Source: Cocos nucifera (Eukaryota > Streptophyta > Magnoliopsida > Arecales > Arecaceae). From it: a stretch of 64,000 nt of DNA. The notes beneath the pieces were generated by a model. It worked only from the letters and a program-made list of their open reading frames with translations, searched no databases and had not been told where the DNA came from. Numbering within the stretch: the first letter of the stretch is position 1; every line of letters starts with the position of its first letter. A program made the position numbers and the translations under genes. Location of the stretch: NCBI GenBank assembly GCA_006176705.1, contig QRFJ01000388.1, forward strand, positions 62,001 through 126,000. The letters run 5' to 3'. This document shows positions 48,644 through 60,549 of this stretch, in pieces.

Positions 48644-50103
48644 GGGAAATGATGAGAATATTTCATCATAAGCCATACACACCATTCTCAATATTGATGC
48701 AACTTCACAAAAATTATAGCTACACAAAAAAGGAAAAAATACTTCGCCAAAAAAAGGACAACAGAAAAAACCTAAAGAAAAGCATTTCTTAGCTTTACTC
48801 CCCCAACTTTGCATAGGACAACGTCTTTAATCAATTTAGTATGTTCATCAAATATATTTTACAGTACAATTTTATGAAAAGCTGCTTGTGGTTGCACCCG
48901 TCTAACTCAAATTTTCATTTTTCCATACTGCAAAGTGCTTGCCAAATGCAAATATGTTACACCACGAGCAATTCTTTATCAGCCCATTATTACCTTCTTA
49001 GCTCTCTGCCACTTATTCTGGTTTTCGGTGGTGATTCTTACTAGCCTGCCTATCTTGTATCCATGAATTCAAAAATCTGCACTTCACAGAAGGTTCTTTT
49101 AGGAAAAAATTAGTTTATCATTTGAACATCCATTCTTTAAGATAACATCATGGGATTTAGTTAATTAGATCCTCCCCAGTGCTTCTAAATTCAGGTGTCA
49201 TATATTAGGTTGCAGATTGTAGTTTAGATCCAGTAATTACATATCACTTCTTCATTGGAAACCTCAATTTATTGATATGCCCTTTTTTTTTCCTAATTTT
49301 CTACATTAAAATTCAATCCCCAATATTAATGTTAACAACAACAGTAACCGGACATGGAATTTATCATATGGGAAAGAATGAGAATATTTCATCATATGCC
49401 ATACCCACCATTCTCAATACTGATGCAACTTCGCGTAAATTATAGCTACACAAAAAAGGAAAAATACCTCGCCAAAAAAAGGAAAACAGAAGAAACCTGA
49501 ACAAAAGCATTTCTTAGCTTTTCTCCCGCAACTTCATGTAGGACAATGTCATTAATCAATTTAGTATGTTCATAAAATATATTTTACAGTACAATTTTAT
49601 GAAAAGCTGCTTGTGATTGCACCCATCTAACTCAATTTTTCATTTTTCCCATACTGCAAAGTGCTTGCTAAATGCAGATACGTTAACACTACAGGCAATT
49701 CTTTATCAGCCCATTATTGCCTTCTTAGCTCTCTGCCACTTATTCTGGTTTTCAGTGGTGATTCTTAATAGCCTGCCTATCTTGTATCCATGAATTCAAA
49801 AATCTAAACTTCACATAAGGTTCCTTTTTTTTTAGTTTGTAGAAAAAGGAAAATTTAGTTTATCATTTCAACATCCATTCTTTAAGATAACATCATGGGA
49901 TTTAGTTAATTAGATCCGCCTCAGTGCCTCTAAATTCAGGTGTAATATTAGATTGCAGATTGTAGTTTAGATTCAGTAATTACATATCACTTCTTCACTG
50001 GGAACCTGAACTTATTGATATGCCATTTTTTTCTAGTTTTCAACATTAAAATTCAATCCCCAATAATAATGTTAACAACAACAGTAACCAGACATGGAAT
50101 TTT
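48644..50103 (+). repeat. Tandem segmental duplication, 726-bp period
   Basis: Copy 1 is 48644-49363 and copy 2 is 49370-50103. They are similar over their full length, by eye about 90% identical, from GGGAAA(T/G)... to AGTAACC(G/A)GACATGGAATTT. Each copy contains AGCCCATTATT, TCTGCCACTTATTCTGG and GGGATTTAGTTAATTAGATC. Confidence 0.95.
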
Positions 50104-51500
50104 TAAAAAAATTCTTCTTTTACCCATTGGAATCATTGCTTCAAATCACTTTTCCACACACTCTGACCTAGTGCAATATCCACTGTCACCACAAGCTTCA
50201 ACAAAATCATGCATCAAAACATAAATCTAGTTTTCTTAAATAGGCAACAATAAGTTTACTTTTTCGGGACAAATACTTTAATTCTCAGTATTCTTTTAAA
50301 AAAAATAAAGACAAAGAAAAAGAAATTCCATGCTTTACCTAAATGTAACCATCATTATTAAGAAGGACCATGACGTTCAAATTTAGTTTTGCCCAACAAA
50401 GTATCTGCTAACACTGATTATGAAATGATCAAACTCGCTAACAAACTTTTGGTACTATTCTTTTAGTCTAAGAAAATGGCTAGCTCTTTACTGAAAACAA
50501 GAGTGGCGCATAAGGAGGTGAAAGACACTAGACAAATAACCCATCGAAGGGACTGTCTGATCTCTGCACAGGATTTCCAATATGGCGAGAACTTTGAGAT
50601 TCATGACAGGTTAGGCAAATTAACTTGTTGAAATTATTTATGCACCTATGATCCTCACGTTAAATCAATTGTTACAAGAGTATTGCAGAGTATGAAAATG
50701 GAAAGCAGCACCATTAGCACAGAAACTTTTACAAAATGAACTTAGCTACAGTCAATAAACAAGCCTAAGTCAATAATGAGCATCAGCATTATGAAAACTA
50801 TATCCAAAAGCAGTCAAAGGTACATTATGATGCAGTGTACTACCATCAATTGAAGAAAAAAGGAAAACAGTGCAAATAAAAAAAAGGGAAAAAAAAGGTA
50901 AGTGATCCAACATGTACATGACAGTTAACAATTGCTAATCAGCTCTACCTCCTGTTACACGCATTATTAACGGCCAAGCAATGATGACTTATGCCTTGGA
51001 AAATAAGGGATTATAGCCTCTTTGCTCCTAACCAATAATGACTTAGATATTTCAATAGCAACCTTTGATCAATAATTATACCAGCATAATGCCATCAAAT
51101 TATGAAGATAAGCTTAGCCACCATGAACTTAACCAGACATCAATTATTGAAATACAGAGCAAATTCCTAACCATTCTTAAAGAGGTCAAGCGGTACTGAC
51201 ATATAAGTAACTAAAGTTACTTGACATAGCGAAAATGACAAATTCCACAAATTAACATTCCGACAAATTTCACGATGATTGAACACCGAACATTGCCCAG
51301 ACAACATGCATACATTCATGACAAAAGATTCTGGAACCAGACTTGCAATTCAGGACACGTGTCACAGTAAGTTCCTTGCCCTCATCTTTGGGAGATGATC
51401 GACAATAAATGGAACAATCGAGGGAATCTAAAATGCCCATAGATATTTAAAGTTCACTCTACTCCTAGATTTAAAAGATCTAGTGTTGCAACAGTTCAGG
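50104..51500. other. Leader intron sequence, no gene seen
   Basis: AT-rich. Short open frames without recognisable domains. Confidence 0.6.
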
Positions 51501-51502
51501 AT

Positions 51503-51870
51503 AATCCACCCAACACAAAATCAAGAGCAATGAAACAAAGTAGCCATCAGACAGCATGACTGAAAACCCTAAAAAAAATGCTCAGACATCAAAATTCAAT
51601 CGGCTTCTGGATTTAAAAAATAAATAATACTCAAAATTTGAAGATAAATCCATCTACCACAAAAATCAAAACCAATGAGACAAAGTAGACATCAAACAGC
51701 CTCACTGGAGACCCTTAAAAAATTGCAAAAGAATATCAAAAAATTTAACCGACTCATAGATTTAAAAATCCATTACCCCAACATTTCAAGAAAAATCCAT
51801 CTACCACAAAAACGAGACCAAAGCAAACATCAAACAGCATCACTGGAAACCACAAAAAACTGCAGAAGAC
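51503..51870. repeat. Promoter-proximal intronic tandem repeat, 145-bp period
   Basis: AATCCA(C/T)C units start at 51503, 51648 and 51794. Each contains ATCA(G/A)ACAGC, CACTGGA-like and GATTTAAAAA words; a partial copy precedes. They lie 400-770 bp inside the predicted first intron of the TND gene. A 212-codon plus-strand frame here is Lys/Arg-rich and not credible. Confidence 0.8.
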
Positions 51871-52274
51871 CTCTGAATCATAGACCCAGACTTCATCTGA
51901 TCACCAAAAAAACCCATTTGAAGGCAAATGGCAGAAAGCAAAACATTTTTTTAAAAAATAAAATAAAATCTCTAACAAGGACGAGAAACCTTAAAACACG
52001 AAAAATCGAGCTTAAAAATAATCAAAGAAAGGAACAAAGACAAATCCGCTGGAGAAAGATCAAAATCCAAACCCTACGCCTCATCCTCCTCCCAGCGCCA
52101 ATGACACAAGCCGATCAACCAACCGAAACCATCAGACTACGTCAAAAATCACAAAAAATCCGACCTTTCCACGGAGCGAAAACAAGAAGAGCACGCAAAC
52201 CAAATCGGAAGAACAAGCACAGAAAAAGAAGCAGAAATCAAAGAGCAATTCGACAGAACGGCGCTGGGTGTTAC

Positions 52275-52490
52275 CGAAGAAGATTATCGCCGCCGGCGCA
52301 GCCGGAACCCTAAGCGCCGCTGACGGAGGAGTCCGCTTTTGACCACCGCCCTCTCTTCCCCTCTCCCCTATCCCTCGCGCCTTCTTCGCCGTCCCTCTCC
52401 TTCGCCTCCCTATCGGAACCCTCGCTTTCTAAGCGCCCGCTCTGGCTCTGAGCGCGACCCCTCCCTCTTCTCCCCCTTCCGCTGTACCAC
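52275..52490 (-). other. Predicted first leader exon A of the TND gene
   Basis: A GC-rich, purine-rich stretch on the minus strand contains AGGGTTCCGGCTGCGCC and ends CTTCTTCG|GTAACA, a good donor at 52274. The GC shift and AGGGTT/CCGGC leader style are typical of a plant transcription start. The 5' boundary is estimated from the TATA-like sequence upstream. Linkage to the TND gene is inferred because no other minus-strand gene lies between. Confidence 0.5.
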
Positions 52491-52504
52491 CTCCTCCTCT
52501 TATT

Positions 52505-52525
52505 CGGCCTTATATTAATTTTAAT
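52505..52525 (-). promoter_or_regulatory. TATA-like box of the TND-gene promoter
   Basis: Minus strand reads AATTAATATAAGGCC just upstream of the GC-rich first exon. A CACGTG G-box lies farther upstream at 52571-52576. Confidence 0.4.
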
Positions 52526-52633
52526 TTTAATAATAATAACTTTATTCCAACTCTGGGCCCACCAGGCGGCACGTGCAGCACGGCCAAACATCGCGTGACA
52601 GTCTCCTCGCACGGAACCCAACGATGGGCAAGT

Positions 52634-52657
52634 CCTGACCGGCTGCAGCCGGTCAGG
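52634..52657. promoter_or_regulatory. Perfect 24-bp palindrome upstream of the promoter
   Basis: CCTGACCGGCTG followed by its exact reverse complement, with no spacer. It lies about 130 bp upstream of the TATA-like box. Could be a paired-site operator or a cruciform-forming sequence. Confidence 0.85.
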
Positions 52658-52659
52658 GA

Positions 52660-55600
52660 GCTCTGACGAGAGCGAACTGACTCCAACCAGCGCTTTCAGA
52701 GAAAAGGCCCCACCTCACGACGATGTCAGTCGACAACAGCAAAACCTCGTTTCGACAAATTAGAATACTCCACGTAGACGACCGGGGTTATCTCCGAAAA
52801 TCGCTGTCCGAGAGAAAGAGTGTGGACCGTACTCCCAAAAGTGGCGGTTTTGTTAGGTTATCTCACGCTTTTATGGCTTTGTTTTTTTTTTTTCCTTCGC
52901 CGATTCAAAAGCCCCTGGGGCCCGATAGGTCAATTCTGAAGCAAGACCACACAAACTGCACCAATGTTGTTATATCATAGTGAATTTTGCATATAAATCT
53001 ATTTAAATACTGATTTTATAAGAGAAAAACTAGATTCTTCAAAATAATGTGTCTAGGGATAATTCTACTCCTTGATCTAAATACACATCGATGATGTGTA
53101 TATGTTTTTATTAGATATTTTACTTATATTTTAGATAAAAAATGTTAAGGGTCCTGAAATATGTATCATTGTACAAATGGATGGATTATTCCTTTTTGTT
53201 TTGCATGGCAAAATCAATAACCAACGCCATGCAAAGTCTACAATGCCACAGGGAATGGCGCATTTGGTACGATATTTGGGCCGCGTAGGAAGTGGTTTGA
53301 TTGGTCTCGGTGTGCCAGCGGATGAGAATAATAGTATATTATATTCCTTGGGACGTCGAGGAGGGGTGGTGGGGTGTCGGGATTCGGGAAAATGATGGGC
53401 AAGGGGCGTCACATCGATGATCCGGCGGCCAGAGCGAGAGGGTGGGGTACGCCATTCGGTCAGCCGTCAATTCCTGTCGGTGGGGCCCGATCAGCTGTCT
53501 CCCCTAACATGGATACGTACCGTCGCTTTCCGTGCAGTGGGCTCATTAAGGTGCGCCTGGGGCTTATCATACCGTTGTGGACTGGTGTGCGCACGTCCAA
53601 CCGTCCGACGTCCAACAGATTGTACTTGCATGCTAGCGCCCAATGATACCATGGGGTCTAGGCTGGGTCGGGCTTGTCTTGGGCTGCTGTAAATGGTTTG
53701 AAGCCATCCACTTTAATATATATTAATAAGAATCATAGGAGAGAAATTTTTTAATATTTTTTTGTTCATCTTAAATAAAATAATACCTCGGGCTTCCTAG
53801 CCTGTCTCTAGGAAATATAATAAATGGGTTCAAAGTATAGATTCGATGCAGATTAGCAACTAACTTGATGCCATTATGCTTTAAGTGGATTTCAAAAGCT
53901 GCAAGGGCTTTTCAAAAAAGAGTGGCCCAACACGTGAGACTAATCTCCATGAAATCTAAAGAGAGTCCAATTTAGTCCACGAAACTTCTATTACTGTAGG
54001 ACTTGGGGAGAATTGAATTTATACAATATTATCCCACATGCAAAATGGCTGTTTCGGTATTCTAAACCTATGATATCTAGGTAATAATGAAATAACCTTA
54101 TCATTATACTAAAGGTTCGACCACAAGCGACTAAAACAACTAATTAGAGCAAAATGGTATCAAGTTAGTTGCTACTTCACGTCGCATGCATAATGTGAAG
54201 TCCCATTAGATATCAATTGAAAGTTTAGGCAACCTAAGTTAACTCTATAGTCTGGACTTTTATTCACCCTATGGACCATGTCTAGGTTCGATGTTTTGAT
54301 CAAGTGGTTGGGCAGATTGTAAGGATGAATGCAGGTTAGCTAAACTATGACCTAATATATACCTGACTAGTTGAACCAAACTCATGCTCAAAATGGAAAC
54401 CACCAATCAATCATGAGCTTCAAGCATATGTACACAATGACGGCATTCGATATGAAAATTAAATAATTAGACATAGGGGTATCAAATAAGTCACATAACT
54501 TGAGCTTGGCTAAGAGTCAGGTCAAGAACAGCTTGAATCAAGCATCCTCTGATGCCAAACAAAGTAAACTCGTATTAGCAAAACAAGCTCAAAATTAATT
54601 TCAAGTCAAGGCAAAAATTGACCTAACTTAATCAAATTTGGCTTGATAAGACAGTAATATGTTTTGAATTATATGCACTATATGTTTCATATATAATGGA
54701 TCACTGGATTGAAGTTTTAATTGATGCATTCTTTTATTATCCAGATAAATTAAATATAAATTTAGATCTGAACAGAACTTTGAATCAAAACTTTAAATAA
54801 AGAATAATCTTTCAACTAATCTTGATTTATTCTCAAGTTAATTTCATCTTGATTTAGGATTATCGAGCTCATATTTGGCTCAATTTGAAATTAAGCTTGA
54901 ATTTAGATCACTATTTTGCATATGAAAGAAATTAAATTGAGCTTGAAATAATGATAAATAAATCAAGTTTGATCTTGCCAATTTAAGCTATGAAATGGAC
55001 TTCAAACCATTGTTGATCAAACCCAAGCACGATCAGTCTTTGCTCCATTACACCTCAGATTTAGCCTGACTTGAATGGTCCAGATTAGCCTAAGAAAATG
55101 GTTGAAAATGTCCGGCCTCATTATCTTAAGCCCAAATCCAGATTTCACTTGAAAAGAGGTTAATATGAACTAGACTCCCCAGACTGATGGGTTGGCTTTT
55201 GGGATCCAAATCCTGGAGCCAATTCACATCAAACCTACTTGACCTAGACTTGAACCTAACATAACCCACTCCAAGTTCCAGACTCCTGGTAGTTTACCAG
55301 TTGCATTTGAGTCAAAGTTGATATTGTTCAAGTCATGATTTGTAACTTGATTTAGATTATAATTAACATTTCACATTCATACGAACCTTTTATTGAGAAA
55401 AATCATGTACCATAGTCAAAGTTCTTGGACCAGCCAATAAAAATAATAAATAAGCCATCATATTTTATTCTAATGTCAATGATCTTTTGAGGGGAAACCA
55501 AGACTTAGATTAACTACCATTTTGTGCTCATTCATTGGTTTTTATCTCCATTTTATGCTGGGGAATTACTTCTATTTTGATGTATGAAACAAGTCAAAAA

Positions 55601-55750
55601 GCGCTTATTATGTGCAAAAAGAACTAAACACAAAATTGCTAACCATATGAAAACTAATTAACAAATCGAACACAAGGAGGTGATTCTAAATTTTTGATAG
55701 TTTAAGTAATTTTTTTTTCTCAATCACTATTATTGTGGATTGACTATAAT
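52660..55750. other. Intergenic region, no gene recognised
   Basis: 53200-53700 is less AT-rich with open frames but no family I know. 53700-55700 is AT-rich with repeated AGCTTGAATC/CAAGCTT words, which may be degenerate MITE remains (TAGGGGTATCAA at 54474 resembles a hAT terminus). Confidence 0.5.
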
Positions 55751-55759
55751 TCATCCTCG

Positions 55760-56395
55760 ACCTAAGGTTCATCGTCTACTATTGACCTATGGTGATGAGA
55801 ACGTGATTACCGCCTGCCCTCAACTAAACTCTTGCAACAAGTTGACTATTCATCAGCGGATCGCCGACCAATAACAAATCATTCGCGGCCGACTTATCAC
55901 CAAAAAAGAGCTTCTTCATGTTGGTTTGAAAGAAGCTATTTGTTGCCGATCTATCATGCTTGATCGGTTTCGACCAACTAATGTTTGACTGACCAGTGTC
56001 AAGCCAAACCGCCTTTAAGTGTGATCCCTTTTAGATTGATCGGCATCGATCTATTAAGGGTCGGATATTATCGAGCTACTGTCGTCTTAGCCGGATCCGT
56101 ATCCTCTTCAAACTGAAAAATTTAGATAAAGGAGTCCTTCATGATCTTATCTTCCAAAGAAGGAAGAAAATCTCCTGAATCAATCTGAAGCGACAAACTC
56201 GAAAGATCGTTAGAGTCCAAGATGAATACAACTACAATTCCTCTCCTATAAATAAAGAAGCTCTGGGACCCTCCAGGTATACACATAACTCAACGCTTAT
56301 TTCTTTCCTTATTCTTTAGTCTCCTAACTTGAGCGTCGGAGGGTTTTCACCTGAAAACATCCTGTTGAGGACTCTATTGTAGGTGATCAAGCGAA
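55760..56395 (+). mobile_element. Likely 5' LTR remnant of a gypsy element
   Basis: Precedes the gag pseudogene. Contains CCTATAAATAAAGAAGC (56247-56263), a promoter-like sequence, and GATCGGCATCGATC-type words. Terminal dinucleotides were not fixed. Confidence 0.45.
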
Positions 56396-56544
56396 GCTTC
56401 AGCAATAGCTCTTCCTCGGCCACAGGTTCCTCGGTCGCCGACCTCAGGCATAGAGATCAGGAGCAACAGTTAGCACTAAAAGAAGAGCTCTCGACTGATT
56501 TCGAGGCCCAATCTTGAGAGGAGAAAGTGCGTCAATAGTTACAA

Positions 56545-57368
56545 TGAGGACTCGAAGGGGGACATCGAACGCATCTCAGTGTTTCAATGGACGGCGAATC
56601 AACAACGTTCAACCGATTAACGCACCACCACTATCGATTCAAAAAAACCCATCAGTAGTATCAGCGATCTCATAGAAGCAGTACAATATGCTAGTTCAGC
56701 AGGTGCAAGCGCTCTCGACTGCTGTAAGAGGAATATAATAGGCCAGCAAGCACCGTCCAATCGACGAAAACTCGGATCCGACTTAAGGAAGATCGAAAAA
56801 ATGATGCTCCAGAAGCTCGAGGGCGAAAGCTAGTCATCATAACCAACCTATAAGTCCTCCTCGCCGAAGATCTGGATGCTCACCTACACCTGTTTCTAGA
56901 AAAGACTCTATCCCTGGCCACATAACTCCTCAACGTCGAGCTATCCGCGAAGATAGCATAGAGAAGAGGCTCCAGAAGATGCAACAGCAGATAGACGTGC
57001 TATAAGTACCCCAAGCAATAGGAGGATGATCTAGGATTCAATATGACCCCTCATTCACCCAGAAGATTATGAATGAACATCTGCCACCTCGATTCAAGAT
57101 CCCTCAGATGGAACCTTATGATGGAGTGACTAATCATGTAGATCATCTGGACAGCTTCCGAACTCTCATGCACCTGTAAGGAGCTAGCGATGCAATCTTA
57201 TGTCGAGCTTTGTCTTCGACTTTGAGAAAAGCAGCTCAACATTGGTACACAAACCTGAAGCCTGGATCCATAGATTTCTTTTATCAGCTGAGTCACCTGT
57301 TTGTTGTCCATTTCATTAGTAGTCGTTGACAACATCGTAATTTAGATTTTCTTATAAGCATCAAACAA
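56545..57368 (+). pseudogene. Gypsy gag pseudogene
   Basis: The frame from 57054 reads NEHLPPRFKIPQMEPYDG, then TLRKAAQHWYTNLKPGSI and LSHLFVVHFISSR, the conserved plant Ty3/gypsy gag (retrotrans_gag) core. It is broken by in-frame stops at the codons after TLMHL and after ISSR. The start is probably ATG 56545 (MRTRRGTSNASQ). It ends abruptly after LISIKQ at 57368, where a CACTA-like terminus begins. Confidence 0.85.
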
Positions 57369-57399
57369 TTACTACTACAAAAAGAGCCTACAGCAGCGC

Positions 57400-58850
57400 A
57401 TACCATGGCAGTGATTTTCGAAACCACTGTAATAGAGTATAGCTATAGGACCGATCTATAGCAGCGGTCACAAGAAACTGCTGCCATAGGTTGATCTATG
57501 ATAGTAGTTCTTTGTAATCGCTGCAATAGGTCCTACCTATAGCAGTCTATGGTAGCGGTTCTTTGTAACTGCTGTAATAGATCCCACCTATAGCAGTAGT
57601 TAGAAAAATTGCTATCATAGATCGATCCTATAACAGCGGTTCTTTATAACCGCAGCTATAAGTCGATCTATGACAGTGGTTATTTGTAACCGCTATCATA
57701 TATATATTTTTATTTTTTTTAAATATTATATAATTTTAAAATTTAATGTCCATCTTTATCATTCATTATCTAAATAATTATCATTAGAGTATCATCGTAA
57801 AAAATCACCTCAATTTGATGGTCCTAGTTTCATCAATCAGAAAAATTTGATTTCAATGATTACGAACGATGAGGCAATAATCTGATGGATGGAGACCTCC
57901 GATGAATTCATAAACCTACAATGATGATCTCGATTATGTTTGTAGTGTACTATAAAAATTTTACTTCAATCGAATATTGTTATCTTGGTCAATTTAGTAT
58001 AGGTTAATTTCGATCGTTAAATGATAAACGATTGATCAAAGGATCAGACAGTTTTCGATTATGAGATAAATTTTTTTATAAATAATCTTGGCTATTATTT
58101 TAATCATTTTTTATGATGGTGATTATAAAATTTAACTCGTAAAATTAAAAATAATTTAAAACTATACGTCGTCTGATAACCATTCTTAAACTTCGTTGGT
58201 TGTTATACTCGTGCTTTTGTAATATCTGCTTAACGTGAATAGTTCGTACAAAAATAATTTAAATTTTACTATCATCATCATATAAAATAATTAAAATTAT
58301 AGTAAAAATTATTTAATTAAAAAAATTATCTCATAATCGGATGCTATTTAGCCTTTTGATCGTTTGTTTCTAATTTAACGATCGAAATTATTCCATACTA
58401 AATTAATCATGATAACGATATCCGATTGAAGTAAAATTTTGATAGTATAATACAAATATCATCAAAATCATCATTGCAGATTTTTGGACCGATCGAAGAT
58501 TTTCATTTATCAGATCAGTGCATCATCATTCATGATCATCGAAATCAAATTTTTTTGATCGATGAAGTTAGGACCATTGGATCGAGGTGATCTTTTGTAA
58601 CAACACTCTAATGATAATTATTTAGATAATGAACGGTGAAGATGAGCATTGAATTTTAAAATTATATAATATTTAAAAAAAAATAAAAAAAAAATTATTT
58701 TCAACCTATGACAGTAGTTATCGAAAATCGTTGCTATAGATCTATGGCAACGGTTAGAAAACTGCTGCCATAGATCTATTGCAGCGATTTTCAGTAACCA
58801 CTATCATAAATCTATGGCAGCAGTTCAAAAATCACTATCGTAGGTTAGGT
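57400..58850. repeat. Long inverted repeat (foldback), arms about 600-700 bp
   Basis: The left arm (57400-58140) and the reverse complement of the right arm (58250-58850) match by eye at roughly 75-80%. Anchors are AAATATTATATAATTTTAAAAT (57720 region), TTATCTAAATAATTATCATT, AATTTGATTTCAATGATTA/CGATGATCATG, TTTCGATCGTTAAAT and GATTATGAGATAA. The spacer is about 110 bp. Confidence 0.85.
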
Positions 58851-58899
58851 TAAAAATTCATAATTTTTTTTTCTTCCGTGCGCGCTCTCTTTTCCCTCC

Positions 58900-59290
58900 T
58901 CTCCATCATCAGTGAGACTCCACCCATGTCCACCCCCCTCTCGCTCATCCCCCCTATGCCGGCCCCTTTCCGATGGTCTTTTCCCACCCCCCTCCCGCTC
59001 GTCCCTCCTGTGCCGACCCCTCCCCGATTGTCTTTCCATCCCCAACTGCCACCGCCCCTGCCCTTCCCATCCCCGACCACCGCCGCCCACCTCGACCACC
59101 CTCCCCATCCTCGACCGCCGCCTCCTCCTTGCCCTCCCCATCCTGGGCCGCCCTCCCCTACCCTTTCCATCCCCAGTCGCCCGCCCCTGCCCTCCCCATC
59201 CCGGCCGCCACCGCCCCTGCCCTCCCATCCCCAACCGCCCACCCCCTACCCTCCCCATCACCTGACCTCCCCATCACGATGCCCCTCCGA
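58900..59290 (+). repeat. C-rich minisatellite
   Basis: Degenerate CCTCCCCATCCCCGACCGCC-type units. Overlapping open frames on both strands (Pro- or Gly-rich) come from composition. Confidence 0.75.
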
Positions 59291-59854
59291 GCCCCCTCTT
59301 CTCCTCTCTCTTTTTTCTTTCTCTTTCTCTCTCTTCTCTCTCTATCTCACTATCTTGCTCTTATTTCGTAGGTTACCTCTAGCGCCATTGCCGACGACCC
59401 TTGGAGCTTTCGGTGCAACCCCCTCTCTATAGTCGTAGGTATAATTTTTATTTTAATTTTATAGTATTATTTATTAATCATTGGGTTAGATCTATCAATG
59501 GATCAGGTTCGGATCGAAATTTGGATATTCAGATTCGGACCTAATTTTAATTACTAGTATCGAACTCAAACTCAAATACCCGATGGATCCATACTTGAAG
59601 TACAAGATCTGGACCCTAATGGATCCTGGGTAATCGAACTCGATTTTGGTATCCGAAACTAAGAAAGGGAAAGAAAGGGAGGAAGGGAGGGGATCGGACC
59701 TGCCACTATCACCGACGAGGAAGATCGAGAGAGAGAGGGAGGGAGGGGGTTCGGCCTCGCTGGCATCATTGGGAGGGAGGGGGTCCGACCTCGTCAGTGA
59801 GGGAGATCAAAAGGTTGCAACCTCCGCCCTTTGAATGACTATGCAGAGCTCCGC

Positions 59855-60105
59855 ATCTGAGCCATGCCGTGTTGGTAGATTGTGCCATGCCTTAGACCGT
59901 ATCGTGCCATGCCATGCCTTGGGTCATGCCATATCGATAGGCTATGTCGTACCGTGTCGTATCGATAGATCATGCCTTGGGCCATGCCATGCCATACCTT
60001 GGGCCGTGCCATATCGATAGGCTGTGCCATGTCATGTCGTGTCGTCCCATGTCGGTAGTTCATGCCTTGGGTTGTGTCATGCCAGTAGGCCATGCCGACC
60101 GCTAA
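59855..60105 (+). repeat. GCCATGCC minisatellite, about 60-70-bp higher-order unit
   Basis: Units hold CATGCCTTGGGCCATGCC, ATATCGATAGGC(T/C) and GTGTCGT in order, repeated about four times. Confidence 0.8.
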
Positions 60106-60290
60106 GAGAACTTCCATCTTGTTGCTTTTGTTTATTGCATTGCATAGCGATAGATCCATCAATTGATTAGTATACATAAACTTTGGCATCCATATATTTA
60201 TATGTAATTATACGGATGGTATCTAGGCATATCTTTGATTATTGTTCAATATGTTATATTGGTTAATATTTATTAACATTACAGGTCACG

Positions 60291-60495
60291 ATGGCATCGA
60301 AATACCATCTAGCTTTCACTCCTGCCTCTCGATGCATTATGTGGAGTTCAGTATCTAAGGAGCAGTCAGAGCATACTCCATCCACCTCCATATCGACTGC
60401 TCAAAGACCTCCACCATCGACATCTACTCCACTGGCATCTAAGCCTCCACCATCATCCACATCTCTGACACATGCTACTCCACCGACATCTGAGT
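60291..60495 (+). CDS. Possible first exon of a transposon gene
   Basis: An acceptor-like TTAACATTACAG precedes, the ATG at 60291 opens MASKYHLAFTPASRC, and a Ser/Thr/Pro-rich stretch ends at a GTATAT donor-like site. It lies within the CACTA-like sequence and may be the start of an element gene; no domain is visible. Confidence 0.3.
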
Positions 60496-60549
60496 ATATA
60501 TTTTTATTATATTATTTATTTATTTTTTATATAGTATTTATATACTTAT

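Larger units (their letters stand above)
57371..60549. mobile_element. CACTA-like element inserted in gag (right end not seen)
   Basis: Starts ACTACTACAAAAAG, close to the CACTACAAAAAA terminus of CACTA/EnSpm elements. It is followed by many subterminal CTATGGCAGCGGTT(T/C)-type motifs in both orientations, as in that superfamily. It is cut off at 60550 by the minus-strand LTR. No transposase domain was recognised in the visible part. Confidence 0.55.

Noticed and set aside
50487..50645. 53-codon plus-strand frame MASSLLKTRVAHKE
   Set aside because: No homologue, splice context or promoter recognised in AT-rich intron.
51675..52313. 212-codon Lys/Arg-rich plus-strand frame
   Set aside because: Runs over the 145-bp repeats and antisense to the predicted first exon; low complexity and no family.
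58845..59432. Gly-rich and Pro-rich frames, up to 184 codons
   Set aside because: Arise from a C-rich minisatellite; all frames are open on both strands.
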